64,000 bases of DNA from Leucosporidium creatinivorum. Its lineage: Eukaryota; Basidiomycota; Microbotryomycetes; Leucosporidiales; Leucosporidiaceae. A program made the translations under genes and the position numbers. Positions within the stretch are counted from its first letter, which is position 1; every line of letters begins with the position of its first letter. The stretch covers positions 55,974 to 119,973 of the forward strand of contig BCKL01000018.1 of the NCBI GenBank assembly GCA_001600635.1, given 5' to 3'. The notes beneath the pieces were generated by a model. That model worked only from the letters and a program-made list of their open reading frames with translations. It searched no databases and was not told the origin of the DNA. Positions 45,664 through 57,327 of this stretch are shown piece by piece.

Positions 45664-48600
45664 ATGCTTCAATCTATCGTCGTCAACAATTTCAAGAGCT
45701 ACGCCGGGACTCAGACTATGTTAGTCCACTTGCCGGCCCTCTACGACGAGCCAGAGCTGACTTCGCGAACGCGTCGCTCGCCCCTTCTTAATCCTCCTCT
45801 ACACCCCTACACTTACAGCGGACCTTTCCACTCATTCACTGCCGTCATCGGACCCAATGGAGCGGGCAAATCTAACCTGATGGACGCCATCTCGTTCGTC
45901 CTGGGCGTGCGGTCCTCCTCCCTCCGCTCGGCCGCTCTCAAAGACTTGATCTACCGCAGCGGACGCACCAAGAAGGGCAAAGGAAAGGCGGCCGACCAAG
46001 ATGCTGAAGAGGAGGAGGAAGAAGAGAGCGAGAGTGAGCCAGAGCTTGACGGCGAGGAGCAGGTCGATGGCGAGCGCACGGCGTGGGTCATGGCCGTCTA
46101 CATCGACTCGAATGATAAGGAATGGCGATTCCAGCGCTCGTGAGTACTGCTCGCTACTCCGGATGAGCGTACACATAGCTCACCCGCGACGCGCCCGAAC
46201 AGCATCTCGACCTCTGGCAACTCGGACTACAAGCTCAACGGCAAATCGGTCCCATACAAGAAGTACAACGAGCAGCTCGAGTCGTTCAACATCCTCGTCA
46301 AGGCCAAGAACTTCCTCGTCTTCCAGGTGAGAACAGCTCGCCTCGGACGCGTCCTTTCTCAGCTCACACTCTCCCACAACTCAGGGCGACGTCGAGCAAG
46401 TCGCTTCGCAGTCTCCCAAGGACCTCGCTCGCCTTATCGACCAGATCTCGGGCTCTCTTGACCACAAGGAGGAGTACGACCGCTGCGCTCGCGAGCTCGA
46501 GAAGGCGACCGAGCAGTCCGTCACTCAGCATGCGAGGAGGAAGGGAGTCAACGGCGAGATCAAGCAGTACAAGGAGATGAAGAAAGAGGCTGAGAGATGG
46601 CGCGCTCTGCAGGAGGACAAGGTTCGTTTAGGCCTCTCGCGCCCTCTTCTCGCCGAGCTGACCCTTTCTCTGCCTCGCAGGACGCCGCTATCGTCCACCA
46701 CCTCCTCTTCAAGCTCTTCCACATCTCCCAGTCGATCGAGTCGAACACTACCCAGATCCAAGAGGCCAACGAGCGTCTCGTCACCATCCGCGAGGAGAAC
46801 TCGGCGTTCGAGGAGGAGCAAAAGGCCGCTCGTAAGGAGGCGCAGAAGGCCCAAAAGGAGTCGGGCAAGAAGGAGAAGGAGGTCAAAAAGAGGGAGAAGG
46901 ATCTCGAGTCTGCGGTGAGCTTTCTCTTGCTCTTTACGGGCGTCTCGCTCGCCGGCTGACGCATCCCCTGGCTCACAGCGACCCGAGCTCGTCGCCATCG
47001 ACGCCAAGATTGCCCACGCCGCCAAGAAGCTCAAGTCGGCCTCCGCCAACGCCGAGTCGGTCGAGCGTGATCTCGAGGCGGGCGAGGAGAAGCTCGACGG
47101 CCTCAAGAAGGACCTCGACGGCGTCGAGAAGGCTCAAAAGAGGTCGAAGGGTGCGCATTGTCCCACTGCTCTCCCCTTCTGCACTTGTTGACCAGAGCAC
47201 GCTGCAGACGCCGCCGCCAAAGCTGCCAAGGCCAAGGGAGTCGACCTCACCGAAGGCGACCTCGAGGAGTACTACTCTCTTCGCAACGCTGCGGCTATCA
47301 AGGCTCTCGCTGAGCGTGAAGGCCTCTCCTCGACCACTCGTGACCTCAAGACCAAACGCGACGCCTTTGCCGTCGCTCGTGACTCGCTCGGCGTGCAGAC
47401 GAGGAAAGAGGAGAAGCTGCGAGGCGACGAGACCAGCATGAAGGAGAGGAAGACCAAGGTGAGTCGTTAGGAGGTGCTCGAGCTGTCTTTACTTCCAGCT
47501 GACCCTCTCTCCCTTCAATAGGTCGACGACAAGATTAAGGACAAGCAGGCCGAGCTTCAGCGCGTCAACCAAGCCATCGCCGACCTGCAGGCCAGGAAGA
47601 CTCAGACCGCGTACGTCGGCCGTCCTGTTCACGTTTTCCTTTCGCTCAAGCGCTGACCTGCTCCTGGTTCCCTGCCTGTACACAGCCAAACCGAAGCCGA
47701 GCTCAACGAGAAGCTTCTCGACACCTACAACAAGCTGCAGCAGGCTGGCGCTGAGCGTATGGAGAGCGAGAGGGATGCCAAGTTCAGGGAGACTCTCGCC
47801 AGCCTCAAGAAGACCTTCCCTGGTGAGCACGTCTGGGCTATCCTCGGCGAGACCTCGCAAGCTGACCCTTCTCGCTCGCTAGGTGTCAAGGGCCGCGTCA
47901 TCGACCTCTGCAAGCCCACTCATCAGAAGTACTCGCTCGCCGTCACCACCATCCTCGGCCGCAACATTGATTCGGTCGTCGTCGACAACGAGAAGACGGC
48001 CATCGACTGCATCGAGGTGCGCCCTCGGCTCTCACTCGTTTCGGCGCCTGTGCTCTTTACTGACTCTCTTCTCCCCTCCCACAGTACATGCGCGTCCAAC
48101 GAGCCGGCCAAGCGACCTTCATTCCCCTCGAAACGATTCAGGCCAAGCCCGCCAACGACAAGTTCCGCAACTTTGCCCGCGGGGCTCGCCTCGCCATCGA
48201 TGTCATCTCGTTCGACAACTCGGTCGAGCGCGCCATGCAGCACGCTTGCGGAGATGCCCTCGTCTGCGACTCGATGGAGGTCGCAAGGCATGTTTGCTAC
48301 GAGAAGGGACAGCAGATCAAGGGCGAGTCGCGCCGTGAGCTCTCACCTACGAGCAGAGCTGACCTCGTTCCCTTCTCCAGCCGTCACCCTCGAGGGAACC
48401 GTCATCCACCGCAGCGGGCTCATCACCGGAGGAAACTCGACTCAGTCGGGAGGCCGTCATTTCGAGGACCGAGAGATTGAGGGTGAATGTGACGCTCTCA
48501 CAGCCCCGCTACTGCTCGCTCACATTGTCTCCGCTCCAGGACTTCGTCGCAAGGAGACCGAGCTCCGCGCCAAGCTCGGCGAGATTCACAAGAACAAGCC

Positions 48601-50888
48601 TCGCGCGAACGCCGAGGAGGACCTCGTATCGGAGAGGACTCGTCTCAACTCGGATCTCACCGTCGCCAAGGATGATTTGGTCAGTCGCGACTCCTTCTTA
48701 GCTCAGGATAACGCTGACCCTCAGTCCTCCTCACTGCAGAGCTCGACCAACGCCCGACTCAAGGACATCCAATCCGAGCTCAAGGTCGTCAAGAAGTCCA
48801 TCGCTGACCTCGAAGGCAAGATTAAGACCCTGGAGAAGGAGATCTCGTATCTCGAGGGCCAGCACGCCGAGTACGAGCGCGCCATCGCTGTCGAGGAGGA
48901 CGCGATCTTCAAGGACTTCTGCAAGCGCATCAAGGTCGCCAACATCCGCGTCTACGAGGATACGAGGATGGGCGATGTCCAGGCCGAGGAGGAGAACAAC
49001 CTCAAGTTCAAGACCCAGATCGCTCGGCTCACGAATCAGTGCGTTGCTGCCATCTCCACGCGGATCCTGAGGCCGCTCGCTGACCAACAACCTCATATCA
49101 CAGGATCAAGTTCATCTCGGAGAACGTCGAATCGACTCGCGCTCGTCTCGACACCCTTCGCGCCACGGCCACTTCTCAGCAGACCGCTCTCGACAACCTC
49201 GAAGGCGAGAAGCAGGCCAAGACTGAGGAGCTCGAAGCCATCGAGGCGGAGATTGAGGAGCTTCGTGAGGAGCTCGCTGAGCTGCAGAAGGTTGTCGAGG
49301 CGAGGAATGAGGAGCTCGAGGAGGTCAGGAAGAAGGGAGCCAAGAGCGCGAGGGTTCTCGACAAGGCGCTGAAGGAGATCGCCAGCTGTGTGAGTACTGT
49401 TGGTGCTCACTCTCAAGCTCGACTCGAAGGCTGACGCCTATGCTTGCCCACAGAACGACGAGATCGAGCGCCTCTCGTCCGAGCGCTTCGCCGTCTACCG
49501 CCGCTGCAAGCTCGAGGAGATTGATCTCCCGCTACTCGAGGGCACCCTCGACAAGGTCCCTATCGATGAAGTGCGATCTGCTTCCTTCCCTCTTCGTGCA
49601 CTGCAACACCACTGACCCCTCCCTCCACAGGCTCTCCCACCAGCCGCGCCGATGGACGTCGACGGCGATGAGGATGAGACACAGCATGTCCTCCAGGTCA
49701 GCGACTACGGCGTCAAGGTCGACTTTGAGGAGCTCGAGGAGGACGAGGAGGAGGATGGCTCGACGACGATGGAGGAGACGCTGCTCGAGGCCATCGCCAA
49801 GCTGCAGGCCGAGATTGACAAGATGTCGCCCAACCTTAAGGCTATCGAGCGGTGAGCTCGGTTTCCATTCCTAAGATACGCTCTTACTGATTTTCTGCCT
49901 CCTCCTACAGTCTCGGCGACTCGGAAGCCCGCTTCAAGGAGATTGACGGCGAGTTTGACAAGGCTCGCGAGACGGCCAAGGCAGCAAAGGACGCCTTCAC
50001 CGCCGTCAAGAAAAAGCGCTGCGAGCTCTTCAACAAGGCCTACCAGCACATCTCGGACCGCATCGACGAGGTGTACAAGGACTTGACCAAGGGCAAGGCG
50101 GCGCCGATGGGAGGAGTCGCTTACCTCAGTCTCGAGGACAGCGAGGTGCGTACTGCTGGCTAAGCTGAAGATAGACGAAGCTCACCTCCTTCCCGAGAGC
50201 AGGAGCCCTATCTGCATGGCATCAAGTACCACGCGATGCCGCCCATGAAGCGCTTCCGCGACATGGACCAGCTTTCGGGAGGAGAGCGTACTATGGCTTC
50301 ACTGTCCCTTCTCTTTGCCATTCACTCGTGCGTTTAGTATACCATCTCTCCGCTGCTCGGGAAGCTGACCTCCGTCTCGTCTCTCACAGCTACCACCCCT
50401 CGCCCTTCTTCGTGCTCGACGAGGTCGATGCTGCACTCGACAACACCAACGTCGCTCGCGTCGCCCGCTACGTCCAGAACATCGCCAGTCCCGACTTCCA
50501 GTGAGTAGCTTGCTCGGTATCGCTCCTCGCTGCTTCCGGCGCCGAGGCTGACCTTTCGCCTCTCTCTTCTTCGCGCGCAGGTTCATCGTCATCAGTCTGA
50601 AGAATGCTGTGAGACTCCGCTCAGTCTCCTTATCTTAAGTTGTTGTACTCACACCCTCTCCCACATAGTTCTTCGAGCAAGCCGCTTCGCTGGTCGGGTA
50701 TGTCTGCTCGACGCCGAGTGTCCTGCTTACCGAGAGCTGAAGCTGACCATTCTCCGCCACTAGAATCTACCGCCAAGATGGAGGATCGAAGAACCTTACT
50801 CTCGATGTGAGTCTAGCTGCCCTCCATAATCTAGTCGACGCTGACCTTGACCTCCCGCCGTTCGCAGCTCTCCAAGTACGCCGATTGA
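45664..50888 (+). CDS. SMC1: Cohesin subunit Smc1
   Basis: A gene of about twenty exons spanning 5.2 kb. The N-terminal head has Walker A as [20 protein letters not shown] and the Smc1 signature [20 protein letters not shown]. An acidic, Lys-poor insert ([20 protein letters not shown]) sits in the head, as in other Smc1 proteins. Two long coiled coils flank a hinge containing [39 protein letters not shown] and [15 protein letters not shown]. The C-terminal head has the ABC signature [20 protein letters not shown] and Walker [21 protein letters not shown]. It ends LSKYAD. With Smc3, Scc1 and Scc3 it forms the cohesin ring that holds sister chromatids. Nearly all introns carry a CTGAC branch site and CAG acceptor. 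The ATG at 45664 gives the standard SMC start, [15 protein letters not shown]. Confidence 0.95.
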
Positions 50889-51531
50889 GAGGGGGGGGCT
50901 GGTGTGCTCGCGTGGGTAGTCTGTGAGAAGGGCATGTTTGTACTCTGTGCCGCCGTGTAGTCTGCTATATCGTTTGCCCTCTTCTCGGCGCCTCGGTGCG
51001 TAAGCGTTTCGCTCGGCGAAGGCGGCCTTACTCTCGAGAGGATCCTTCGTGTTCGAATGAGAGGCCCGGTCGGGATGTTCGGGGAAGTGGTCACTTGATA
51101 GAGAGCAAAAGGGGCAGCCGCTGCGACTGACACAGAAGGTCGACGATACTTCGGCGGGGCTCTTCTGCCTTCGCCCTCTCGCCCATCTTCTGCTCGAGAC
51201 CGCCAGAGCAGGGCGAGTGCGCTGCTACTACAACCCGCTATATCTCACGACGAGCGTCACAAACCTGCACCTCATCACACCCTGCTTCCCGGCTCACTCA
51301 ACAGCTGCTCTCTCTCTCTCCCTGCGCTTCAACGCTTGACGTCGTTCTGTTCGCCTTGGAATTGCACTGAAGCACAAGCGATAGTATCACTCATTGCACT
51401 GCATCACCTCACGCGCACCTCTTACCCCGGATTCGCCATTCACGCGACATCGACGCCTTCTTCGGTCGAGGACCGTGCGTTATTCGTCGTAGAAGCTTTC
51501 CTTGCCTCGAACGCTGACTTCTCGGAACCAG
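50889..51531. promoter_or_regulatory. Interg region, SMC1 3' flank and MFS promoter
   Basis: About 640 bases between two plus-strand genes. Just after the SMC1 stop there is a G-rich run. Nothing coding was recognised. Confidence 0.45.
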
Positions 51532-53950
51532 ATGGCGTCCGAGCGTGCGCCTCTTCTACCACCTATTGCTGCTCTAAGGCAGCTGGAGAACCAACGTCGC
51601 AAGGATGACCAACCGTTTGCACCCCTCGACTTGCATTTCAGCGCGAAGCTTTGGATCCTCGCTGGCATCTTCTTTGCAGTGTTCGTCTCGGTGAGCAGTG
51701 CAGTCAATCGATACACAAGTCCTCTACTAATACCCTCTGCTGCAGGCGATCGACGTGACGATTACCGCCGCTCGTACGCTTTGTCTTCCCCTTTCCAATC
51801 CTTCGGCGATCTTGCTCCCTCGAACCTCCACCTCGAGCGAGAGCACCAAATAGCCCGCTCAGTCTGCCGTAATATCTACTGACTGCTCTCACCCCCTGAA
51901 TAGTGGTGCAGCCGATTGCAGGCTCGTTTCACGCTTCGCACGAATCCTCCTGGCTCGGCACCTCCTTCCTCCTCGCCAACATCGTCTTCACACCAATGTA
52001 CGGCCGGCTATGCGAGATCTTCTCTCGTCGAGCTGCCAACGCCTCAGCCATCTTCCTCTTCACCCTTGGTACCGGTCTCTGCGCCGTCGCGCCCTCGATG
52101 AAATGGTTCATCGTCGCCCGCTTCGTCGCCGGCGCTGGAGGAGGAGGCATCTCGACAACCTCGTCGATCATCGTCTGTGATCTGTTCCACCTCAAGCAGC
52201 GAGGACTGGTCGGCTCAGTGTCGAACAGCATCTGGGCAGTGAGTCTGAGACCCCCTCGGCGTTGTGCTCGGCGCCTGCCAGTGCTGACCTGCTTAACTCC
52301 CTCTGAAAGCTCGGCGCTGCCCTCGGTGGCCCTCTGGTCGGCTTCGTCACCGATGCATTTGGATGGCGAGCAGCTTTTGGCTTCCAAGTACCTCTCCTCG
52401 TCCTCGCTCTCGTCTCGGGACTTCGCAACCTCGACTACCCAGTCGTTGGAGCTCGGGAGGGAGAGTCGACTCGCGACAAGCTTCGGAGGATAGACTTTGC
52501 AGGCTGTGGGCTCATATTCCTTTCGTGCGGAAGCTTCCTGCTTAGCCTCAGCCTGAGGAACAACGAACGGCTGCCGGTGCGCTTCTGCCTCGCTCCCAGC
52601 TCCGCCGAGGTGGTTGGCTGACCTTCACAAGCCTTGCAGTGGTACAATCCCTGGGTTATCGCTACTACTACTCTTGCTCCCACTTTCCTCGTCGCTTTCA
52701 TCGTTGTGGAAGCGAGTTACGCCTTGGAGCCCATCCTCCCGCTGAAGATTCTCACTCGGCGCACTCCTCTGTTCGCGCTCTTGGTCACCGTCGCTGTAGC
52801 CGTCGGGAACTTCGGGATCATGTACCATCTTCCGATCTACTTCCTCGCGGTCGAAGGAAGGACTGCCGGAGAGGCCGGCGCGCATTTGCTGCCGACGAGC
52901 GTGTCGAATGTAATCGGAGGCATCGCGGCCGGATGGGTGATGTCTCTTGCCTGAAGACATAAAGGGCATCACGCTGACCCAATGGCATTTCTCAGGTCCT
53001 CCATTCGACTGGAAAGTACTACACCACATCAGCTATTGCCGGTTTCGTGGCCAGTTCGTCTTCCCTTCCCTTCTCACTCGACTCAACCTCATCAACTAGC
53101 TCACCCATGCTCTTTTCCCAGTCATCGGAGTCTTCTTAACCTCGCAGCTTGGCCCTTCGTCATCCGAGTATCTCAAGTGGCTCAGTGTGGTGAGTAGCAG
53201 CCTCTCTTGTTGCTCACTCGGCTCGGCGATCACTCTCGCTGGACCTCTGGCTCTTCCCCGTCACTAGGCTGACCGCTCTCCTCATCGCTAACAGGTACCA
53301 ATGGGATTTGGATTCGTCTACATTCTCAACAGCTCCTTCATCGCCCTTCTCGCCTCGGTAGACAACGCCGACGTGCCCGCCGTGACCGGCGCCCTTTGGC
53401 TCTTTCGCACAGCAGGCCAAGTCGTTGGTGTCGCCTCTACTTCGGCCATCATGCAGTGAGCTACTACTCTCCGCCCCACTTGCTCAAGCACCTACTGACC
53501 CTCGTGCACCACCGCAGAGGTGTTCTCACTTCGGCGCTCGACGTTCGCATCACTGGCAAGGGCTCGAAGAAGGTGAGTGCTCGCTCACTGAGCTCTTGAT
53601 GACGCTCTCCACTGACCTGTCACTCATAGATCATCAAGCGCATCCTTGAGGACTCGAGCGAGATTGACCAGCTCTCGCCCGAGTTGCAGACTGCCGCTCG
53701 AGACGGCTACTTGGTAGCTCTCCGAGCCGTCTTCTGGTTCTGTGCCCTCTTCGCGTTCCTCGCATGGTTATCTATGCTTGCTGTGAGCCGAGTAGCGGTG
53801 GGGTATCTACAGGAAGCAAAGATGGCTGACTCTCTCCCGTTGAACTACGCCGAGCAGATCCCTCCCCTGCCTGTAGAAGATGCTGAGATTGTGGAGCCTA
53901 CCGAGGAGGAGCCGGAGTGGGCAGCAAATGATAGCGCCTTCCTTCTTTGA
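51532..53950 (+). CDS. MFS transporter, DHA2/VBA-like
   Basis: From MASERAPLLPPIAALR to EWAANDSAFLL in about nine exons. Membrane spans include LWILAGIFFAVFVSAIDVTI, ESSWLGTSFLLANIVFTPMY and FALLVTVAVAVGNFGIMYHL. Family loop motif A reads GRLCEIFSRRAA after span 2. AIDVTITAALVQPIA corresponds to the LDxTIVATAL start of span 1 in drug:H+ antiporter family 2 and yeast Vba proteins, and RFVAGAGGGGISTTSSII to the span 4 motif. About 14 spans are expected. An N-terminal dileucine-like ERAPLLPP would suit sorting to the vacuole, as in Vba basic-amino-acid carriers. Substrate could equally be a drug or siderophore. The long acidic C-terminal tail is cytosolic. Confidence 0.88.
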
Positions 53951-54127
53951 TCGCAATGGATGACTGAGCTTGCCCATTCTTCTCTCGGCGCTACGAGCAG
54001 GGAGGGCGAGAACGCGAGGCGAGCCAGAGAGCGTCGAACAAGGCGTTCGAGGGCAAGAGACAGAGTTACAGCACATACCGGTACTTCTACAGACGGAACG
54101 CTCATGCACATTAACAGCCTGGTCCAG

Positions 54128-54981
54128 TCAGCCCGAGCGAAGCGCCTCCAGGTCCGCCGGGGACGTAGCCGAACTGAGGGATATGCCGCTTGAACTTGTC
54201 GCGCGGCATGAAGGCTGCCAGTTCACTCGCGCGATCACGCTGTAAGAGGAGGCCGGGGTCAGCAGTGTTGAGGACTAGCGAGCAAGGCTCGGCGCACGTC
54301 GTGGGTCTCCTTGTTGGCTTTCGCTCGGTCGAGCTGCTCGGCGGAGGACTTGGCTTGCTCCTCAGCAGTCTGTTGCTGTGCCTGCTTGGCCTGAAAGTGA
54401 GATAGGGTCAACATTGGCTCCGACAGTCCGCCCGAACTCCTCCAACTCACCTGCAACGCCTGCTCGGCTTTTGCGAGCTCATCCTGCTTCCCACTATCGC
54501 CGCCATGCTTCTCAAGCTGCTTGTTGACTTTTTGCAGATCGCTTTGAGCCTTCTCGACGGCCTGCAGAGGGTCAAGGATCATCAGCGTCGTCCTCGGATC
54601 TGCTCGGCGATGGCGACGAACCTTGCGAGCCTTCGCTTCGGCTTTCTCGAGGTCCTTTAATCCCTTTTCGAGCTGCGTAAGCTGCTTCTCTTCTTCCTTG
54701 CCGTCCTTGCCGAACTGTAGCTTCAAAGCACCGTACTCCATCCAAGCTTTTGCCACGACATCGGGCGGTCGTTTCGCCGAAGTCTAATAGGAAAGAGATG
54801 AGAGGTCAGCAAGCAGGATAGCACAAGCAGGAGACGCGAAGCTACTACTCACATTATTGGTCGGTACTCCCCCGTCGATAATGGGTTTCGTCTCCTCGAG
54901 GCCCTCGTCGTCGCCGAGCAGTGGTTCCGGTGCTTGTGTAGCTGATGTCTTGCTGACTGAATTGCGCTTGAACAGTCCCAT
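54128..54981 (-). CDS. Coiled-coil protein, unrecognised
   Basis: The gene starts MGLFKRNSVSKTSATQAPEP at 54981 and ends YVPGGPGALRSG. Between lie five short exons encoding a Lys/Glu/Gln-rich coiled coil: KQLTQLEKGLKDLEKAEAKA, VEKAQSDLQKVNKQLEKHGG, DELAKAEQALQAKQAQQQ and EEQAKSSAEQLDRAKANKE. Gly2 followed by a basic cluster (GLFKRNS) resembles an N-myristoylation and membrane-binding start, but this is only a motif-level hint. The coiled coil precedes a short basic segment (AFMPRDKFKRHIPQFGYVP) that may be conserved. Introns have GTGAGT donors and CTGAC branch sites. It is convergent with the MFS gene, whose stop is 177 bp away. No function assigned. Confidence 0.7.
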
Positions 54982-55530
54982 GTTGATTGAATGTCTTCGA
55001 GGAAGTGATGGCAGGAGAGAGAGAGGTGAAAGGGGGAGTGTGGGCGTACAAAGCGCGTTGCCCACCGGACTCTCTCCTGGACTTGCCAAAAAGTCACCTG
55101 ACTTCGGCTCGTCGGTGCCGAAATCTGGGAGTTTACGGCGATTCCAGCTGTGGGCCTCCTTTCCGCTCGGGCGCTCGGCGCTGAGGAAGAAAATGTCTTT
55201 ATGTAGCTACAGCTCGACTTCCATCTTCTCGCCGGCCTCTTGAGCTTGCTACAGCGCTGCCGAAAGCTCACAGCGGTAGCCCAGACCTTCGGCTTCCGAC
55301 CTTGCTGGAGCAGGGCACGTCACTGCCCGCCTACAAGCGAGTAGGGGAGGTTTCTGTAGCTCTCTGTACCATCAGCAGAAGCGACGCCAGTAGAAGGAGC
55401 GGAAGAGCTGCATTTGAGCTGAACCGCGGTCGGGGGGCCGCGCAGCTCGACGGCCGGTATGCTCGCCGTTGCTCTTCATTAACCAGAGAGCAAAGCAAAA
55501 GTATCATTCGGCATCGGAGCATCGAGCTGA
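54982..55530. other. Intergenic region, promoter of the coiled-coil gene
   Basis: About 550 bases between two minus-strand genes. It contains CTACAGCGCT at 55249-55258 and a second CTAC/GTAG word pair near 55205. No gene recognised. Confidence 0.45.
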
Positions 55531-57127
55531 CTAGTCCATGTCACTTGAATTAGCTCTATAGAGGCGGCGGTGGCCGATCTTCGGCGCCGGCTCGTTCGCC
55601 TTCCTCAGCATGAACGAAGCGAGCAGCGTCGAGGCATGAGGGAGAGTGCCGGCCTCGATCTCCTTCATCGCGTCGATCCATTCGGTCGACCCTTGAATCG
55701 AGGACCAGTTGCTCGCCATGCGCTTGTGGACGACGTCCTTGACCTCGCTGTAGAGGAAGCACTCCTTGGTGAAGGCTTCGGCGACTGTAGAGGAGAGATG
55801 ATCAGCGCTCAGATAGTCAGATGAGATGCGAGCTGTACATACCGAGCTTTTCGTCGACGAGAGAGCGGCCGAGCTGGACCAAGCAGCGAGCGCGAAGGGC
55901 GGCGAGGTCGTAGCGGTGAGCGAGACGGCTGAGGAGGTGGAGGGGGTTGAGGGCGTGAACGAACGCGGTATGAGAAGAGAGAAGGAGGAGACGCACTACA
56001 TGGCGAGAGGCGAGACCGGTCTCGGCTTGCTAGGGTGCTCGGCTTGGTACTTGGCGTGGAAAGCATCGAAGGCTTCTTCACCAATCTGCGAGAGCAGAGG
56101 CCTGCGAAGCATCGTTGTCAGCGAAGACTCGCGAACGGAGGTACAGACTGCAGTCTCACTCGAAGTAGATCTCGCCGGTAGCGAAGTAGGCGAGCAGCGC
56201 GCGGAAAGCCTCGTAGCTCGTGTCCTTGATCAAAATCCTGGTGTAGTGCGAAGCATCTGTCTTGTCTCGTGCCTCAAGCACCTTGCGCTTCTTTGAGGCG
56301 GACGCGCTCGCCTTCGAGTCTTGCCCCGAGAGGTAGCTCGCCAGCCTCATCTCCTGCGAAGCTTCCTCGACGAGCTTGAGGACGCTGCCAGAGATGTAGG
56401 GCTCTTCCTCCTCTTCGGAAGCGATGTCAAGGTCGTTGTCGACCTCCGACTCCCGGAACCCTGACTCGAACATGGTCTTGAAGTAGGGCGAGGCGGCCGA
56501 GAGAGCGGCCTTGCTAGCGAAGAGAGGGCGTGCGGGCGAGGAGGCGACAACGAAGAGGACGTCGGTTACAGGCTGACCGTCGATCAGCGAAAGGGCGTTC
56601 TGAATGGGAGGTGGGATCTTGAATGAAGTGATGTTCGCTGTAGGCTGGGACTTGAAGAAGCGGAGCTGGATCGACACCCTGGCAGGCTTCACGTCGTCCT
56701 CGGGCGTGAAGGTCCAGCGCTCGAGTTGAGGATCGTTGTAGTAAGTCTGCTTGGGCTGCGTATAGCCGTCGTTATAGATGAACAGCTGGACTTCGACGTC
56801 CATCCTGTCCCTCGAACGGCGCACCCCGTCCCCTCCTTCTGCAGTTTCCGAACGAGCCTCGGGCGCCATCGCGCTGCTGCTCAAGTCGAAGCTGTACCGG
56901 ACCTTCTTCCACGACAGCGTCTTGGCGTGAGCAGAGGTGACCAGCTGGAGGCTCAGCTTGAGCGTATAGTCGCCGATGGTGGTCGAGTAGGAGGCGAAGG
57001 GGTCGCTGCTCGTTTTCGAGAGTGAGGCGGGCATGGGCTGAATGGGAATGGTCCAGTGAAGCGTGTGCAAGTCGAAGCCGCCTTGAGTCTCCTTGAGAGT
57101 GCCGGTCGAAGCGATGTTGGCTGCCAT
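55531..57127 (-). CDS. BTB/POZ-domain protein with MATH-like N-terminus
   Basis: The first exon, from MAANIASTGTLKETQ, has a beta-rich region resembling a MATH fold (FDLHTLHWTIPIQPM, RVSIQLRFFKSQPT). It is followed by a BTB core: PVTDVLFVVASSPARPLFAS, KAALSAASPYFKTMFESGF, with an acidic insert DIASEEEEEPYIS and a basic SKKRKV patch, then YEAFRALLAYFATGEIYF. Later exons form BACK-like helices (LAHRYDLAALRARCLVQLGR, AVAEAFTKECFLYSEVKDVV). It ends RANSSDMD. In fungi such proteins are likely adaptors of Cullin-3 ligases; here that is an inference from domains. The BTB insert between the second and third helices is unusually long (about 75 residues). Its 5' end lies 200 bp from MTG2 in divergent orientation. 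Confidence 0.8.
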
Positions 57128-57327
57128 CCTGAGCTCGAGCTGTTGGAGCGCGAGCGCGTCAGCTGAGGAAGCGAGAGGGAAAGCGGGCGACGTACTCTTG
57201 TAGCGTCCTAGCAGTGCACAGCAGCGAGCGGTCGTCCAAGAGTAACGAGTCGGAGCCGAAGAGCGACGAGAGAGCCGAGTAAAGCGCAGGAGATCAACCC
57301 ACGAAACGGTTCGCGACCGCCCACAAC
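57128..57327. promoter_or_regulatory. 200-bp bidirectional promoter
   Basis: Between the ATG of the minus-strand BTB gene and the ATG of plus-strand MTG2. It must hold both leaders. Confidence 0.55.
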